From: JAOZPE01 sp964601275 | Lineage (GTDB): Bacteria; Krumholzibacteriota; Krumholzibacteriia; JAJRXK01 | NCBI GenBank assembly: GCA_964601275.1 | Contig: CAZRMV010000001.1 | Location: forward strand, 372,001-436,000 | Direction: 5' to 3' | DNA length: 64,000 bases | In this document: positions 51,501 through 59,871 of the stretch, one piece after another | How positions within the stretch are numbered: the stretch's first letter is position 1 | Layout of the letters: every line of letters begins with the position of its first letter | The notes under the pieces: model-generated | Seen by the model: the letters and a program-made list of their open reading frames with translations, nothing else | Database searches by the model: none | What the model was told of the DNA's origin: nothing | Made by a program: the position numbers and the translations under genes

Positions 51501-51817
51501 GGGTGGGTGCCGGCGGCCCGACGGATGAAGAGGGCCAAGGTGGGGTCATGATCGACCGAGGCAGGGGAGATGGTTTCCCGGGTGATCTCGTAGGCGGTCT
51601 GCAGGTGGGTCTGGATCACGACGCCCAATGCGGACTTGCAATGGTCGGCAATGCGGGCGGAGAGATGGTCGCGGAGACTGCTCGAGGGAACGACGATGAG
51701 AAAAGGGTGCGCCAAGAGCTCGGGATCCTGCCGGACCTGCGCTTGATCGGCGTCAATGTCCTTCAGCAGCAGATCTTCGGTTTCACGCGCCCCACAGGCG
51801 CAGACAACCCGGCCCAT
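48521..51817 (-). CDS. addB: AddB-type helicase-nuclease subunit
   Basis: A 1098-residue partner of AddA. The N-terminal helicase-like part is degenerate: I see no Walker A. Later blocks VTEARSWTFDHLFLVGLNRGVFP and WVSHLESYARCPWAAFLERTLG are typical of AddB. The C-terminal nuclease has HFRVDLVHRQEGELRLVDFKTG. One Cys of YARCP and three of ACDYCRVAAACARRD would form the [4Fe-4S] cluster that pins the nuclease domain in AddB. It begins 6 bases after the TPR gene and overlaps addA by 4 bases. Confidence 0.9.
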   Translation of the reverse strand: MGRVVCACGARETEDLLLKDIDADQAQVRQDPELLAHPFLIVVPSSSLRDHLSARIADHCKSALGVVIQTHLQTAYEITRETISPASVDHDPTLALFIRRAAGTHPVLRGLLEELVQGYDAVIGSVDDLLHAEFSSQILEPAREAIDTLSDSPVAAERARAVVEVAAAALDQLRERGLYTRDLLIEEATDGFRRMLLLGAGETVFARAIRIHGFADATGIVGSFLEALLSHDDSALFLERPRNPSRPGELDPGIAFSRPFGLRLGESNALPTPTSPSIETSFFTAPGARAEAREVARRVRQLLDEKDPPPPERIGVVARNLSRHLFDLQEAFDDHGIPWQAPGSRGAIDPPGRLLLGLQQLLTKTTRCPLDHWMQAMDPTRQHMLWRPRVAAAALGSARLSQWVSLPLDRVFERRRHLNLPLQQGFIEARDEEEQRYPRLQRETVTRQELESFQHSARTLMEELKSWAQWGKSPVDPRQHILTLRRLVDGFLSWPSSPSGRAARERLDSILQGFAPQVEVDFHEFVSRLNETIPKEAAQPAGDGGGVRFLGVTEARSWTFDHLFLVGLNRGVFPPSFREDPLLSDRVRAKLRSVLPQLKSKRERIHEERFLFAQLLGSAPRITLSWWSADEEGRALSPSPFLQRLLMGSSREPCTAPGPLDLAADDGPRPRPMIEHLLDAALRQDSDRFQALLPLALEEAAPAALASRWPSSWAAPARRVLEEWDRSPQRSSDLGPWLGGIGSQEEDAQQAPVWVSHLESYARCPWAAFLERTLGLKPLPDPLSELPTLDRRRVGSVVHKTLEGLVRKVTGVPPRLDQLVPQAEAREVGWPPEEDLSALIELSARKVLLEEGLVLDGLAHALAVRARPYLETCRTLLFLDQPVWALGAEVTGAVELTLDRARRRRVHFRVDLVHRQEGELRLVDFKTGRSRIKAATTSRQKEGLRQKLRAAVASGGRLQGMIYALGASKLPPAGQPAAGVYLHLDADAPAELRAIEYRADDREMEDTLREVIALLDRGRGTGLFFPRLTTPDGRKEPSACDYCRVAAACARRDSQSRQREVEYFARLGRRRDEGESLDPAEEALLQLWNLPDAKGGPE

Positions 51818-51823
51818 CGATGC

Positions 51824-53521
51824 CTACTTTTTCTTCTTCTTCAGTTCGTTGGCCTTCTCATAGTACTCGTCGGCGGCGTCCTTGTCGCCCAGCTTCTGGT
51901 AGCAGATGGCGATGTTGGTGCAGGAGCGAGAGGTCTCCTTGAGGTCGTTGGCCTCCAGGTAGTAGTCGATGGCATCCGCGTAGTTGCCGGCCTTCTGGCA
52001 GGCGAACGCCAGATTGAAGACCGTGATCTCGTTGTCCGGTTGCAGTTCGACCGCCTTCTTGAAGGCTTCGATGGCCTCGTCATACCGGCCCAGCTTCACC
52101 AGGGCCCGTCCCAAGCCGTAGAACGCGTTGAAGTTGGTCGGTTCGAGGTAGGTGACGGTCTGGTAGTTGTCGGCGGCGTCGGCGTACTTGCCGATCTTCG
52201 ACTGGGAGTAGGCCAGCTGGTAGAGGTCTCCCGGGGTGGGGCCGAAGGTGTCGATGAGTTCCTGCGAGATCTTCGCGGCCTTCCGGTAGTTGCGGGTCTT
52301 GCGATAGGCCAGGGCCAGGGCACGGTAGGCTTCCTTGCGGTCGGGGTCCTTGCGGATGACCTCCTCGAGCAAGGGGATGGCTCCCCGGTAGTCGCCCGCC
52401 TTGGATTTCATCACCGCTTGGTTGTACTTCACCGCGATGCCACCCTCCCCTCGCGCCGCGGCGCGGGCAAGGGCCTTCTCCGCTCCCTTGACATCGCCGA
52501 GCTGGGCGAGGACGTCGCCGAGCCACGCGTTGGCGCCCGGATAGGAGGGATCGGCGGCCAGGGTCTCCCGGTAGTATCTCGTGGCCTTCTGGAGGTCGCC
52601 GCGGGCCTGGGCCAGGCGTCCCCGGATGTAGGCGATGGTTCCCTTGGGGGCCGCTCCGGGGTTGGAGGCCAGCGATTCGACCTGGTCCAGGCGGCCTTCC
52701 TTCAGCAGGATCTCGGTCGCCGCGGTCCAGGCCACCGCGGGGGCCTCTCCGGCGGCCCGCGCCTTGGCCATCCACTGCAGGGCCTGGTCATTGTCTCCGG
52801 CGGTCTCCGCGTCCTTCGCAAGCTTCATGTACAGGCCGACGAGCTCGGCGCGGAGGTCCTTGAAGTTGGGACCCTTGAGCATCTCCTGGTGCTGTTCGAG
52901 GACGGCGATGGCGCCCTTGGGATCGTCGGCTTCGCGGTAGCTGTTGACCAGGCGGTGGAGCAGCTGCGTCTTGATGGAGAGGTCGACACTGGGGTGGGCC
53001 AATCCATCCTCCCAGTGTTTCCGCGCCTCGTCGAGTCGACCCAGTTCCTTCGTCACGTCGCCCAGGAGGACATACCCGCGGCCGTCGTCGGGCGCCAGGG
53101 TGTTGAAGGCGGTCAGGGGCTGGAGCGCCTCATCGTACTTCTCCATCTTGATCAAGAGGACCGCCAGGTTGAGATGGACGAGAGGCTCCCCCGGACCGCA
53201 TTGGATGGCCGAGATGAAAGCCGACCGTGCCTCGTCGTACATCTTCTCCTGGGTATAGAGGATGCCCAGTTTCGTGTACGCCTCTCCGTCGTAGGGGTCC
53301 TTCTCGATCCGTTCCTTGAGCTGGAGGATCTGCAGGGCCGAGTCGTTGGGGATCTCCGTGGCCGAGGAATCGGCGGAGGTCCCTGAAAGGGCTTCGGCGT
53401 GCGTGGTGGACTCGTTCCTTCCGGAGGGGGGAGCCGTGGCGCTCCCCGAGGCGGTCGCGACACCCGGGGTGACGAGAGTCAGCGCCAGCGCGATGAGAAG
53501 TGATGGCAGCATCGAGGTCAT
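51824..53521 (-). CDS. Exported TPR-repeat protein
   Basis: A 565-residue protein with a signal peptide (LPSLLIALALTLVTPGVATASG), a Ser/Thr-rich spacer and about twelve tetratricopeptide repeats to the end (for example AYTKLGILYTQEKMYDEARSAFISAI, VKYNQAVMKSKAGDYRGAIPLLEEVIRKDP, AFYGLGRALVKLGRYDEAIEAFKKAVELQP). It ends in a run of lysines. It probably organises an envelope complex; similar exported TPR proteins appear in many Gram-negative lineages. GAAGGA lies 6 bases before ATG 53521. It is read directly before addB, an unexpected pairing. Confidence 0.88.
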   Translation of the reverse strand: MTSMLPSLLIALALTLVTPGVATASGSATAPPSGRNESTTHAEALSGTSADSSATEIPNDSALQILQLKERIEKDPYDGEAYTKLGILYTQEKMYDEARSAFISAIQCGPGEPLVHLNLAVLLIKMEKYDEALQPLTAFNTLAPDDGRGYVLLGDVTKELGRLDEARKHWEDGLAHPSVDLSIKTQLLHRLVNSYREADDPKGAIAVLEQHQEMLKGPNFKDLRAELVGLYMKLAKDAETAGDNDQALQWMAKARAAGEAPAVAWTAATEILLKEGRLDQVESLASNPGAAPKGTIAYIRGRLAQARGDLQKATRYYRETLAADPSYPGANAWLGDVLAQLGDVKGAEKALARAAARGEGGIAVKYNQAVMKSKAGDYRGAIPLLEEVIRKDPDRKEAYRALALAYRKTRNYRKAAKISQELIDTFGPTPGDLYQLAYSQSKIGKYADAADNYQTVTYLEPTNFNAFYGLGRALVKLGRYDEAIEAFKKAVELQPDNEITVFNLAFACQKAGNYADAIDYYLEANDLKETSRSCTNIAICYQKLGDKDAADEYYEKANELKKKKK

Positions 53522-53753
53522 CCTTCGTCCTTCAGGTGGTGGCCGACGGACCGTGGCGGGCCGATCGTTGCCCATGACCGCTCCCCCGTGCCAGCGCAGG
53601 TGCGATCGACGGCTCCTGGGATCTTGTACCCCCCGGATGCGCACAAGTTGCAGGAAGCGCTCGCGGGATGCAAGCCTGTGTCCTCCGGCGGCGGAAAAGG
53701 TCCCCGTCCCCGAAGTCCTTGGATTCCAACCGTTTGGCGCTCGACAAGAAGAA

Positions 53754-54737
53754 CTAGAGGCGCGATCCGAGCCCGCAGGCCTGCCGGCATTCCTCGATGG
53801 TGGCCCGGGCGACCTCCCGGGCTCGGGCCGCTCCTTCCCGGAGCACGTCTTCCACCAGCGAGGGCTTTTCCTCCAGCTCCCGGCGCCTCTGGCGAGCCGG
53901 GGCGAAGTAGGCATCGATGCGGGCGAGCAGGCGCTTCTTCGCCTCGCCGTAGCCGATGGACCCCTCCCGATAGGCCGTTTCCATCTCCCGGATCTCCTCT
54001 TCGTCCGCGAACAGGCGGTAGAGACCCAGGACGTTGTCTCCTTCGATCGGCAGGGGCTGTCCCAGCTCGATGGGCTTGGTGACGATTCCCATGACCGCTT
54101 TCTTGAGCGCCTTGCCCTCGGCGAAGATGGGAATGGTGTTGCGGTAGCTCTTGGACATCTTCTCGCCGTCGACGCCAGGAACCTTCGGCACCTTGCTCAG
54201 GCGCCACTGCGGCCGCACGAGGACTTCCCGGCCGTAGGTGGTGTTGAAGTATCCCGCCATGTCCTGGGTCATCTCGAGGTGCTGTACCTGGTCCTGACCC
54301 ACCGGGACCACCTCTCCCTTGACGATGAGGATGTCCGCGGCCATCAGCACGGGATAGTAGAACAGGCCCAGGCTGGGGCGGATCCCCCGCGCCACCTTGT
54401 CCTTGTAGGAATGGGCGCGTTCGAGCAATCCCATCCCGGTCACCGAGGAGAGCATCCAGGCGAGCTCACAGATCTCGGGAATGTCGCTCTGGCGGTAGAA
54501 GGTGGTGCGCTCGGGGTCGAGACCGAGGGAGAGGTAGGTCAGGGCCACCTCGCGCGTGTTCTCCACGAGGAAGCGGCGGTCCTTCACCGTGGTCAGGGCG
54601 TGGTAGTCGGCGATGAAGTAGTAGCACTCGTTGCCTTCCTCCTCCTGGAGGGCGAGATGCTGCTGGATGGCGCCGAAATAGTTGCCCAGATGGAGCTGGC
54701 CGGTGGGCTGTACGCCCGACAGGATTCGCATGTCCAT
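53754..54737 (-). CDS. trpS: Tryptophan--tRNA ligase
   Basis: A 327-residue class I aminoacyl-tRNA synthetase charging tRNA-Trp. The ATP-site motif, HIGH in other enzymes, is PTGQLHLGNYFGA (residues 11-23), and KMSKS is at 193-197. GVQPTG, ADYHALTT and GQDQVQHLEMTQDMA are family landmarks. The length matches bacterial TrpS. It lies 54 bases after the PLP decarboxylase gene in the same direction. The 232 bases after it (53522-53753), before the TPR gene, contain no clear terminator. Confidence 0.97.
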   Translation of the reverse strand: MDMRILSGVQPTGQLHLGNYFGAIQQHLALQEEEGNECYYFIADYHALTTVKDRRFLVENTREVALTYLSLGLDPERTTFYRQSDIPEICELAWMLSSVTGMGLLERAHSYKDKVARGIRPSLGLFYYPVLMAADILIVKGEVVPVGQDQVQHLEMTQDMAGYFNTTYGREVLVRPQWRLSKVPKVPGVDGEKMSKSYRNTIPIFAEGKALKKAVMGIVTKPIELGQPLPIEGDNVLGLYRLFADEEEIREMETAYREGSIGYGEAKKRLLARIDAYFAPARQRRRELEEKPSLVEDVLREGAARAREVARATIEECRQACGLGSRL

Positions 54738-54791
54738 TCATCCCCAGTAGACGAGGTACGCCGACTCTCGAGCCGATCCGGAGAAAGGAAG

Positions 54792-56186
54792 CTATCGCGC
54801 CGCCGAATCGGCGTCAACCGGGGCCTCGTCGGCCACCCGGAGGATGTTCTCGAAGAGGCGATCCAGATCGTCGGTCTGCAAGGAGGCGTTCACGGTGACC
54901 AGGCGGATGACGGTCTTGCCCTTCACCCGCCCATGTCCGATTGCCTCGAGTCCCTCCTCGGAAAGGCGCCGGCAGATCCAGGCGCTGTCGGCGCCTTCCA
55001 CCTCGAAGCAGACCGTGATGCACGAAGGATCCTCCACGAGACGGAGGCGAGGGTGGTTCTGGATGGTCTCGACGGCATGGCGGGCCAGGGAATACTGGTG
55101 TTCGATGCGCCGCTCCCAGCCTTCGTCGCCGAAGTACCGCCAAGCGGCCCAGAGCTTGAGAGCGTCGTTGCGGCGACCACAGTGGATGTTGCGCAGCCCG
55201 GGGTTGACCCTGTCGTCATCTTCTTGGAAGAGGTAGTCCGCATTCTCACTCAGGTGCTTCTGCAACAAACCCTTCCGGCGGACGAGCAGAACCGAACAGG
55301 GAAGGGGGACGCCCATCATCTTGTGCGGATCCCAGCTGAGCGAATCGGCCTGATGGACCCCGTTCAACAGGTGACGCCGGCGGGAGGAAAGGGCGACCGA
55401 GGCACCGAAGGCTCCGTCGACGTGCAGCCACAGGTGATGCTCGCGAGCGATGGCGGCCAGCTCCGCGACGGGGTCGAAGGCACCGCGGACGGTGGTGCCC
55501 GCGGTCGCGTTGATCGCGAAGGGATGGAAACCTTCCCCGAGATCCTTCTCCAACTGGCGGATCAACGCCTCCGGAGCCATGCGGCCGCGTTCGTCGACCT
55601 CGATGCGCCGCAGGTTGGCCCGGCCGATGCCGAGGATCCCCGCCGATCGGGAGATGGAATAGTGCGATTCGGACGAGGTGTAGAGCACCGGCCGGAGGTC
55701 TCGGGGGCCCTCGTCGCGCCAGGCGGGGAAGGCTTCTCCTCGGGCCAGCAGCAGGGCGACCAGGTTGGAGAGGCTTCCTCCGGCCTGGAAGGAGCCCTCG
55801 GCTCCTTCCATCCCCACGATCGAAGCCATGTGTTCGAGCAGCTTGCGTTCGACCAGGACGTGGGGGCCCCCCGCCTTGTAGGTGTACATCGAATTGTTCA
55901 GCACCGCGGCGAGGATCTCTCCGGCGGTGGCGGAGATCTCCCGTCCGGAGAAGAGCTGGTTGAAGAAATGTGTGGTGGTTGCGCGCGGGGTGGCCCCGGC
56001 GAGGGCCACCAGCTCGTCGACCACCTCGTCAAGGGGCGCCCCCTGGGGGGTCAGTTGCAGCTTCAAGCGCGCTTGGAGGGCCTCGGGGGCGGTCGAGGGC
56101 AGAACCGGCCGCTCGGCTTCGTCGGCCAGGACCGCGCGCAACATGCGGTCGACGGCTTTGGCCAGGGCGATGGGTCCGGGTTCCAC
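54792..56186 (-). CDS. PLP-dependent group II amino acid decarboxylase
   Basis: A 464-residue enzyme of the glutamate/aromatic amino acid decarboxylase family. Ring-stacking His175 (SSESHYS), Asp257 (LHVDGAFG) and Schiff-base Lys289 in SWDPHKMMGVP are all present. GGSLSNLVALLLAR is the phosphate-binding loop. Such enzymes make amines from Glu, Asp, cysteine sulfinate, Tyr or Trp. The gene lies next to trpS, which hints at tryptophan or another aromatic substrate, but the residues that set specificity cannot be read by eye. The start is GTG 56186 with GAAGGA about 10 bases upstream. Confidence 0.9.
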   Translation of the reverse strand: MEPGPIALAKAVDRMLRAVLADEAERPVLPSTAPEALQARLKLQLTPQGAPLDEVVDELVALAGATPRATTTHFFNQLFSGREISATAGEILAAVLNNSMYTYKAGGPHVLVERKLLEHMASIVGMEGAEGSFQAGGSLSNLVALLLARGEAFPAWRDEGPRDLRPVLYTSSESHYSISRSAGILGIGRANLRRIEVDERGRMAPEALIRQLEKDLGEGFHPFAINATAGTTVRGAFDPVAELAAIAREHHLWLHVDGAFGASVALSSRRRHLLNGVHQADSLSWDPHKMMGVPLPCSVLLVRRKGLLQKHLSENADYLFQEDDDRVNPGLRNIHCGRRNDALKLWAAWRYFGDEGWERRIEHQYSLARHAVETIQNHPRLRLVEDPSCITVCFEVEGADSAWICRRLSEEGLEAIGHGRVKGKTVIRLVTVNASLQTDDLDRLFENILRVADEAPVDADSAAR

Positions 56187-56325
56187 TTGAGGGTGTCCTT
56201 CCCGGGGAAGATCGGCGGGTCAGGCGCCGTCGACTCGAGCTGCCGGGCCCTTCCCGGGGGCGATCGGCGGTGGCGGCTGCGCCCAAGCCATGGTATCGCC
56301 CCGGAGGGAGGATGCAAGGGAGAGC

Positions 56326-56355
56326 TTGGTGGGAAGGCGGCAATGGGGCTAGACT
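56326..56355 (+). promoter_or_regulatory. Predicted promoter of the small protein gene
   Basis: TTGGTG (56326-56331), 18-base spacer, TAGACT (56350-56355). Start near 56362, about 29 bases before ATG 56391. Confidence 0.5.
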
Positions 56356-56390
56356 ACGTTTCGTGCTCAGTCCATCCGAAGAGGTGCTCG

Positions 56391-56657
56391 ATGGCCAGCC
56401 TGCGTGAAATCCTGGCGACCTGGGTCGACAAGGACGTGACCGTCGTCAATCCCCTGAGTTTCTCCGAGTCGGTGCTGCGGGATACCGTGCAGCTGGAGAC
56501 CTATCTGGCCACGGTCACCGAAGTGGGTGACGACTACCTGCGCCTGGGCTACGACGCGCCCAAGCGCAAGGCGCTGGAAAGGGTGGACCAGATCATCCCC
56601 CTGCGGGAGATCCGGCGGGTCACGGTCTGGGGAGGGGAGAGGATCCTTCACCTGTAG
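56391..56657 (+). CDS. Small protein, possibly SH3/Sm-like barrel
   Basis: An 88-residue acidic protein, MASLREILATWVDKDVTVVN at the start, then strand-like segments YLATVTEVGDDYLRLGYDA, QIIPLREIRRVTVWG and ERILHL. The pattern 'strand, EVGDDYLRL, IPLREIRRV' is typical of five-stranded Sm or SH3-like barrels, so RNA or protein binding is conceivable. I do not recognise a named family. It has GAGG 6 bases before the ATG and a promoter at 56326-56355, so it is likely a real single gene between two leftward genes. Confidence 0.7.
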   Translation: MASLREILATWVDKDVTVVNPLSFSESVLRDTVQLETYLATVTEVGDDYLRLGYDAPKRKALERVDQIIPLREIRRVTVWGGERILHL

Positions 56658-56769
56658 CCGGTGGAGCGGGCGGATTCTCCACGGTCTCCATTGTCTCCAC
56701 GGTCGCGAAGGCGAGGGGTCGGCTTGAAGGGCCAACCGCCGCGGACTTCATCCCGGATCCCGGACGGAT

Positions 56770-57282
56770 CTACATGGGCGAGAATCCCTGGTTCGCCCAG
56801 TACTCGTCCTGGGTGAACTTCTCCAGTTCCATCAGGGCCTCCAGGTGCCCCACTTCCCATTCGCTCAGCCAGGTGAAGAGCTGTTTGAGGTCGGGGTCGT
56901 CCGATTTCTCCGCCTGTTCCCGGTAGTAGCTGATGGCCTTGTTCTCCAGGTCGACCCCGATGCCGATGACCGCCATCTCGAAGGCGCCGCGCCGCAGGGA
57001 TTTGCGGAAGTTGTCGTCGATGATGTGGCCGGCCCCGTGATCGACCTCGGCGGGATGGATCCCGGAAAGATCGAGCTTCCCCTCGTTCATGTAGCTTTCC
57101 AGTTGGGACTGCAGGATCTGGACGTGCTGCTGTTCGTCCTTGGCCAGATCCTCGAACATGGCTCGGGCCGCGCCGTCCTCGGTGGTCTCGGCCGCATGGG
57201 TGTAGAGCTGATGACCCTTGATCTCGGTCATCACCGCTTCCTTGAGGACATCGATCATCTTCTGCTTCTTGGCCTCGTCCAT
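56770..57282 (-). CDS. Rubrerythrin/ferritin-like diiron protein
   Basis: A 170-residue four-helix-bundle protein without a rubredoxin domain. Candidate iron ligands are Glu20, Glu50 and His53 (DEQQH) in the first half and Glu113, Glu143 and His146 (EVGH) in the second. This class usually reduces peroxide or stores iron, and so guards against oxidative stress. GGGAG lies 8 bases before ATG 57282. A TACAAT -10 lies 77-82 bases upstream (57364-57359, complement) without a clear -35. The open frame extends upstream past this ATG but is not ferritin-like. Confidence 0.9.
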   Translation of the reverse strand: MDEAKKQKMIDVLKEAVMTEIKGHQLYTHAAETTEDGAARAMFEDLAKDEQQHVQILQSQLESYMNEGKLDLSGIHPAEVDHGAGHIIDDNFRKSLRRGAFEMAVIGIGVDLENKAISYYREQAEKSDDPDLKQLFTWLSEWEVGHLEALMELEKFTQDEYWANQGFSPM

Positions 57283-57358
57283 GACTGTCTCTCCCGAATC
57301 TCCAGGGCTGGTGGAACGCCCCGCACTCCGGCGGCGTGCTCTTCTCGTTCGTTCCTCC

Positions 57359-57364
57359 ATTGTA
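57359..57364 (-). promoter_or_regulatory. Possible -10 element for the ferritin-like gene
   Basis: TACAAT on the complement (57364-57359); -35 poor (CTTCCG at 17 bases). Leader about 70 bases. Confidence 0.35.
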
Positions 57365-57460
57365 GTCAAGCGGGGGCGGGACGGAAGGAGGAACCTCGCG
57401 GGGTGTGGCTGGGGCTGGAGGAAGGCGCGGTTGGTGTCCGGCCCGGTGGCGAGAAACCGC

Positions 57461-59743
57461 TCAGCGCACCGGCAGTCCCCAGAGGTGGGCGAAGATCCCC
57501 GCCAGGGCGAGTCCGAGATCGTCTTCTTCGAACGCCAGGGGATGGAACCCCCAGAGGATCTGGGCCGAGGAGGCGTCCGGCCGTAGGGCGGGCGTACTGG
57601 GACGGACCACCCCCGTGGCGGCGCCATTGAGACCGGAGAGCCCGCCTGGGCCGTGGAGAGCACAGGTGGTCTGGGGATCCATCCAGGGTGAGTCGCGCAG
57701 GGCTTCCCACACGAAGATCGTCTCGTGGAGGTCCGCCGGAACGGGATCCCTGCCCGGCCGCAGGTCACGATCGTAGAATTCCTCCTGAGGCAGAAGATGG
57801 AGGGTCAGGTCGGGGAAGGGAGGGATCCGCGGGGGTGCCGGCCGCAGCTCCCCGATCCCCAGGGGGGCGGCCGCCGCACCCGTTCGGGCGAGGACGAGCC
57901 CGTCGCAGGGCCAACTTCTCTCGTAGGAGAGGTCGGCTCTGGGCGCGCCCCCGTCCACGTGGTCGATCACCGTGACGCCCCAGGCCTGCCGCAGCCAGCA
58001 GTGACTGACATCGATGACCGCGAAGTCGAAACGCGTATAGGGGTCGCGCAGGTCGATGGGCAGGGTCTCGGGACGATAGGGCAGGATGGACCAGGCGGCG
58101 GCCGGCCCGGCGAGGAGGACCCCGCCGCGCAGACGCTGGTGTGCCCACAGCCAGTTGTAGTGGAAGCCGGTGGGGGAAGTCCCGGTGAACCACCGTGACC
58201 GCATGTCCCCTCGTCCACGGAAAGTCCAGATGATGTTCGCGTAGGAGCTGACGGCATCGATCCCCGGGCCGGCCTCGCCCGCGTAGAGAACGATGTGGTC
58301 GAGATCGGGGTCGTAGCCGGGCAACCGCGCGGTGAGCACGCGGTCCCACGCGTCCGACCACGACTGTTGGATCTCCTGTTGCTGCGGCGTGTCGTCCAGG
58401 CCGTAGTCCTCCACGAGAAGAACCGGCCGGAGTGGATCGGTGAAGGATCTTTGGGCATCGAGCTGGACGATCGATGTGGTCACCGTTCCGGCCCCGTCCT
58501 TGGCTTGCACCGTGAAGGTGGTGGTTCCCTCAGGGAGCTGAAGGGTGGCAGATGTGGTGTCGGGAGTGAAGGGTCCCACCCAACCCGGGTCGTCGGGATC
58601 CTCGGGGTCGATCACGTTCCATCCGTAACGATATCCTGCGATGTCTCCCAGGTAACCATCGGTGCGCGCCATCCAGTGGAAGGTGACGGTCTCACCGGCG
58701 AAGACTTCGATCGCCTCGAGCTGGTGCGTGCCGTCGAAGACGGCCTGGTGGAGGTATTCGTCCCAGACCGTGACCGTGGGCGCCGTGTTCCCTTTCACCA
58801 TGAAGTGGAGCAGGTTGCGGCCGGAATGGAAGTCCGGGGTCACCGCGCCCGCCTCGTCCCTGGCCTGGACGGCCAGGAACCAGGTCGAACCAGCCGGCAG
58901 ATCGTCGACCCTGGCCGGGGGAGTGGGTGTCGTCTCATCGCGGTAGTCCAACCACGGCGACCAGACGTCCTCGGGGAAGAAGCCGACCGGGTTGAGAGCG
59001 TCCACATCGGCGTCGCTCAGACACGTTCCGTAGGGCAGCGGCGAAAGGCCCGCCTCGGCCAGCTTCCTTGGATCCAGTCGGGAAACCTCGACCAGGGCCC
59101 ACCGGCACTGCAGCGGGATTCCTTCGGGACCGTCGGGGTCGGAACCCTTCCAGCCGAACGCCAGCGAGGTTCCGGCGGGCTTGCATGTGCTGCCGGAGAA
59201 GCTGGATGGCGGGTCGAAATGGATCTCGGGAGTCCAGGTGGTGGCGGTGAAGGAGATGCAAGCCGGCGTGGGGTCCGCCACGCCTTCCCCGTCGACGGCA
59301 CGGACGAAGAAGGTATGACTGCGCCGGGCGAGAACGGGTTCGGTGCTTCCGGGCAGGACCGAATCCAGGTCGGCGGTGACCACGAAAGTGGAGTCCCAGG
59401 CGACCGTGGTGTGCCAGGGAAGACCCAGGGTGTCTGCGACATCGAGCACCCCATCGGGCCCATTGTCGGAGATCCGCCATTGGAAGTGGTCGATGACGCC
59501 GTCGGAATCGTGTCCCGTCCAGTGGAGCTCGACCCGGTACCCGGTGATGGCACCGTCGAGCGGGGAATGGGTGATCTCGGTGTCCGGCGGCTGGTTGAGC
59601 AGGGGATGGTCCTGGGTCTGCGAGCAGGAAGTCAACTGCACGAGGAAGAAGGCGAGAGCCGCGGCGACGATCAGGAAGAAGGTGGTTTCCTGGGCTCGCC
59701 GTGACCGACGGCGGATGAGGCGGGAAGTCGACGGGAAGACCAT
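57461..59743 (-). CDS. Large lipoprotein with fibronectin-like repeats and an unassigned C-terminal domain
   Basis: A 760-residue protein with a lipobox (FFLVQLTSC). Residues ~55-440 contain tandem beta-sandwich segments with TGYRVELHWTGHDSDG and ISDNGPDGVLDVADTLG. They match the paralogue at 59872 in order and wording, including TPAxISF, LPAGSTWFLAVQARDEAGAVTP and paired cysteines. From ~440 on (LRPVLLVEDYGLDDTPQQQE) a separate domain of about 320 residues follows, with RSRWFTGTSP and a final LAGIFAHLWGLP. It looks alpha/beta and is absent from the paralogue. AGGAG lies 7 bases before ATG 59743. Function unknown. Confidence 0.75.
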   Translation of the reverse strand: MVFPSTSRLIRRRSRRAQETTFFLIVAAALAFFLVQLTSCSQTQDHPLLNQPPDTEITHSPLDGAITGYRVELHWTGHDSDGVIDHFQWRISDNGPDGVLDVADTLGLPWHTTVAWDSTFVVTADLDSVLPGSTEPVLARRSHTFFVRAVDGEGVADPTPACISFTATTWTPEIHFDPPSSFSGSTCKPAGTSLAFGWKGSDPDGPEGIPLQCRWALVEVSRLDPRKLAEAGLSPLPYGTCLSDADVDALNPVGFFPEDVWSPWLDYRDETTPTPPARVDDLPAGSTWFLAVQARDEAGAVTPDFHSGRNLLHFMVKGNTAPTVTVWDEYLHQAVFDGTHQLEAIEVFAGETVTFHWMARTDGYLGDIAGYRYGWNVIDPEDPDDPGWVGPFTPDTTSATLQLPEGTTTFTVQAKDGAGTVTTSIVQLDAQRSFTDPLRPVLLVEDYGLDDTPQQQEIQQSWSDAWDRVLTARLPGYDPDLDHIVLYAGEAGPGIDAVSSYANIIWTFRGRGDMRSRWFTGTSPTGFHYNWLWAHQRLRGGVLLAGPAAAWSILPYRPETLPIDLRDPYTRFDFAVIDVSHCWLRQAWGVTVIDHVDGGAPRADLSYERSWPCDGLVLARTGAAAAPLGIGELRPAPPRIPPFPDLTLHLLPQEEFYDRDLRPGRDPVPADLHETIFVWEALRDSPWMDPQTTCALHGPGGLSGLNGAATGVVRPSTPALRPDASSAQILWGFHPLAFEEDDLGLALAGIFAHLWGLPVR

Positions 59744-59871
59744 GACCCGTCTCCTGGAGAGGCTGGGGGTCCGGCGTGCTTTCCTCTGGAAGCGAAGCTA
59801 AGGAGACGCCGTCGGCGTTGTCAACCCACGGAGGGATCCGCCGTTTCCACGGTCTTGCCGGGAGGATTCGT

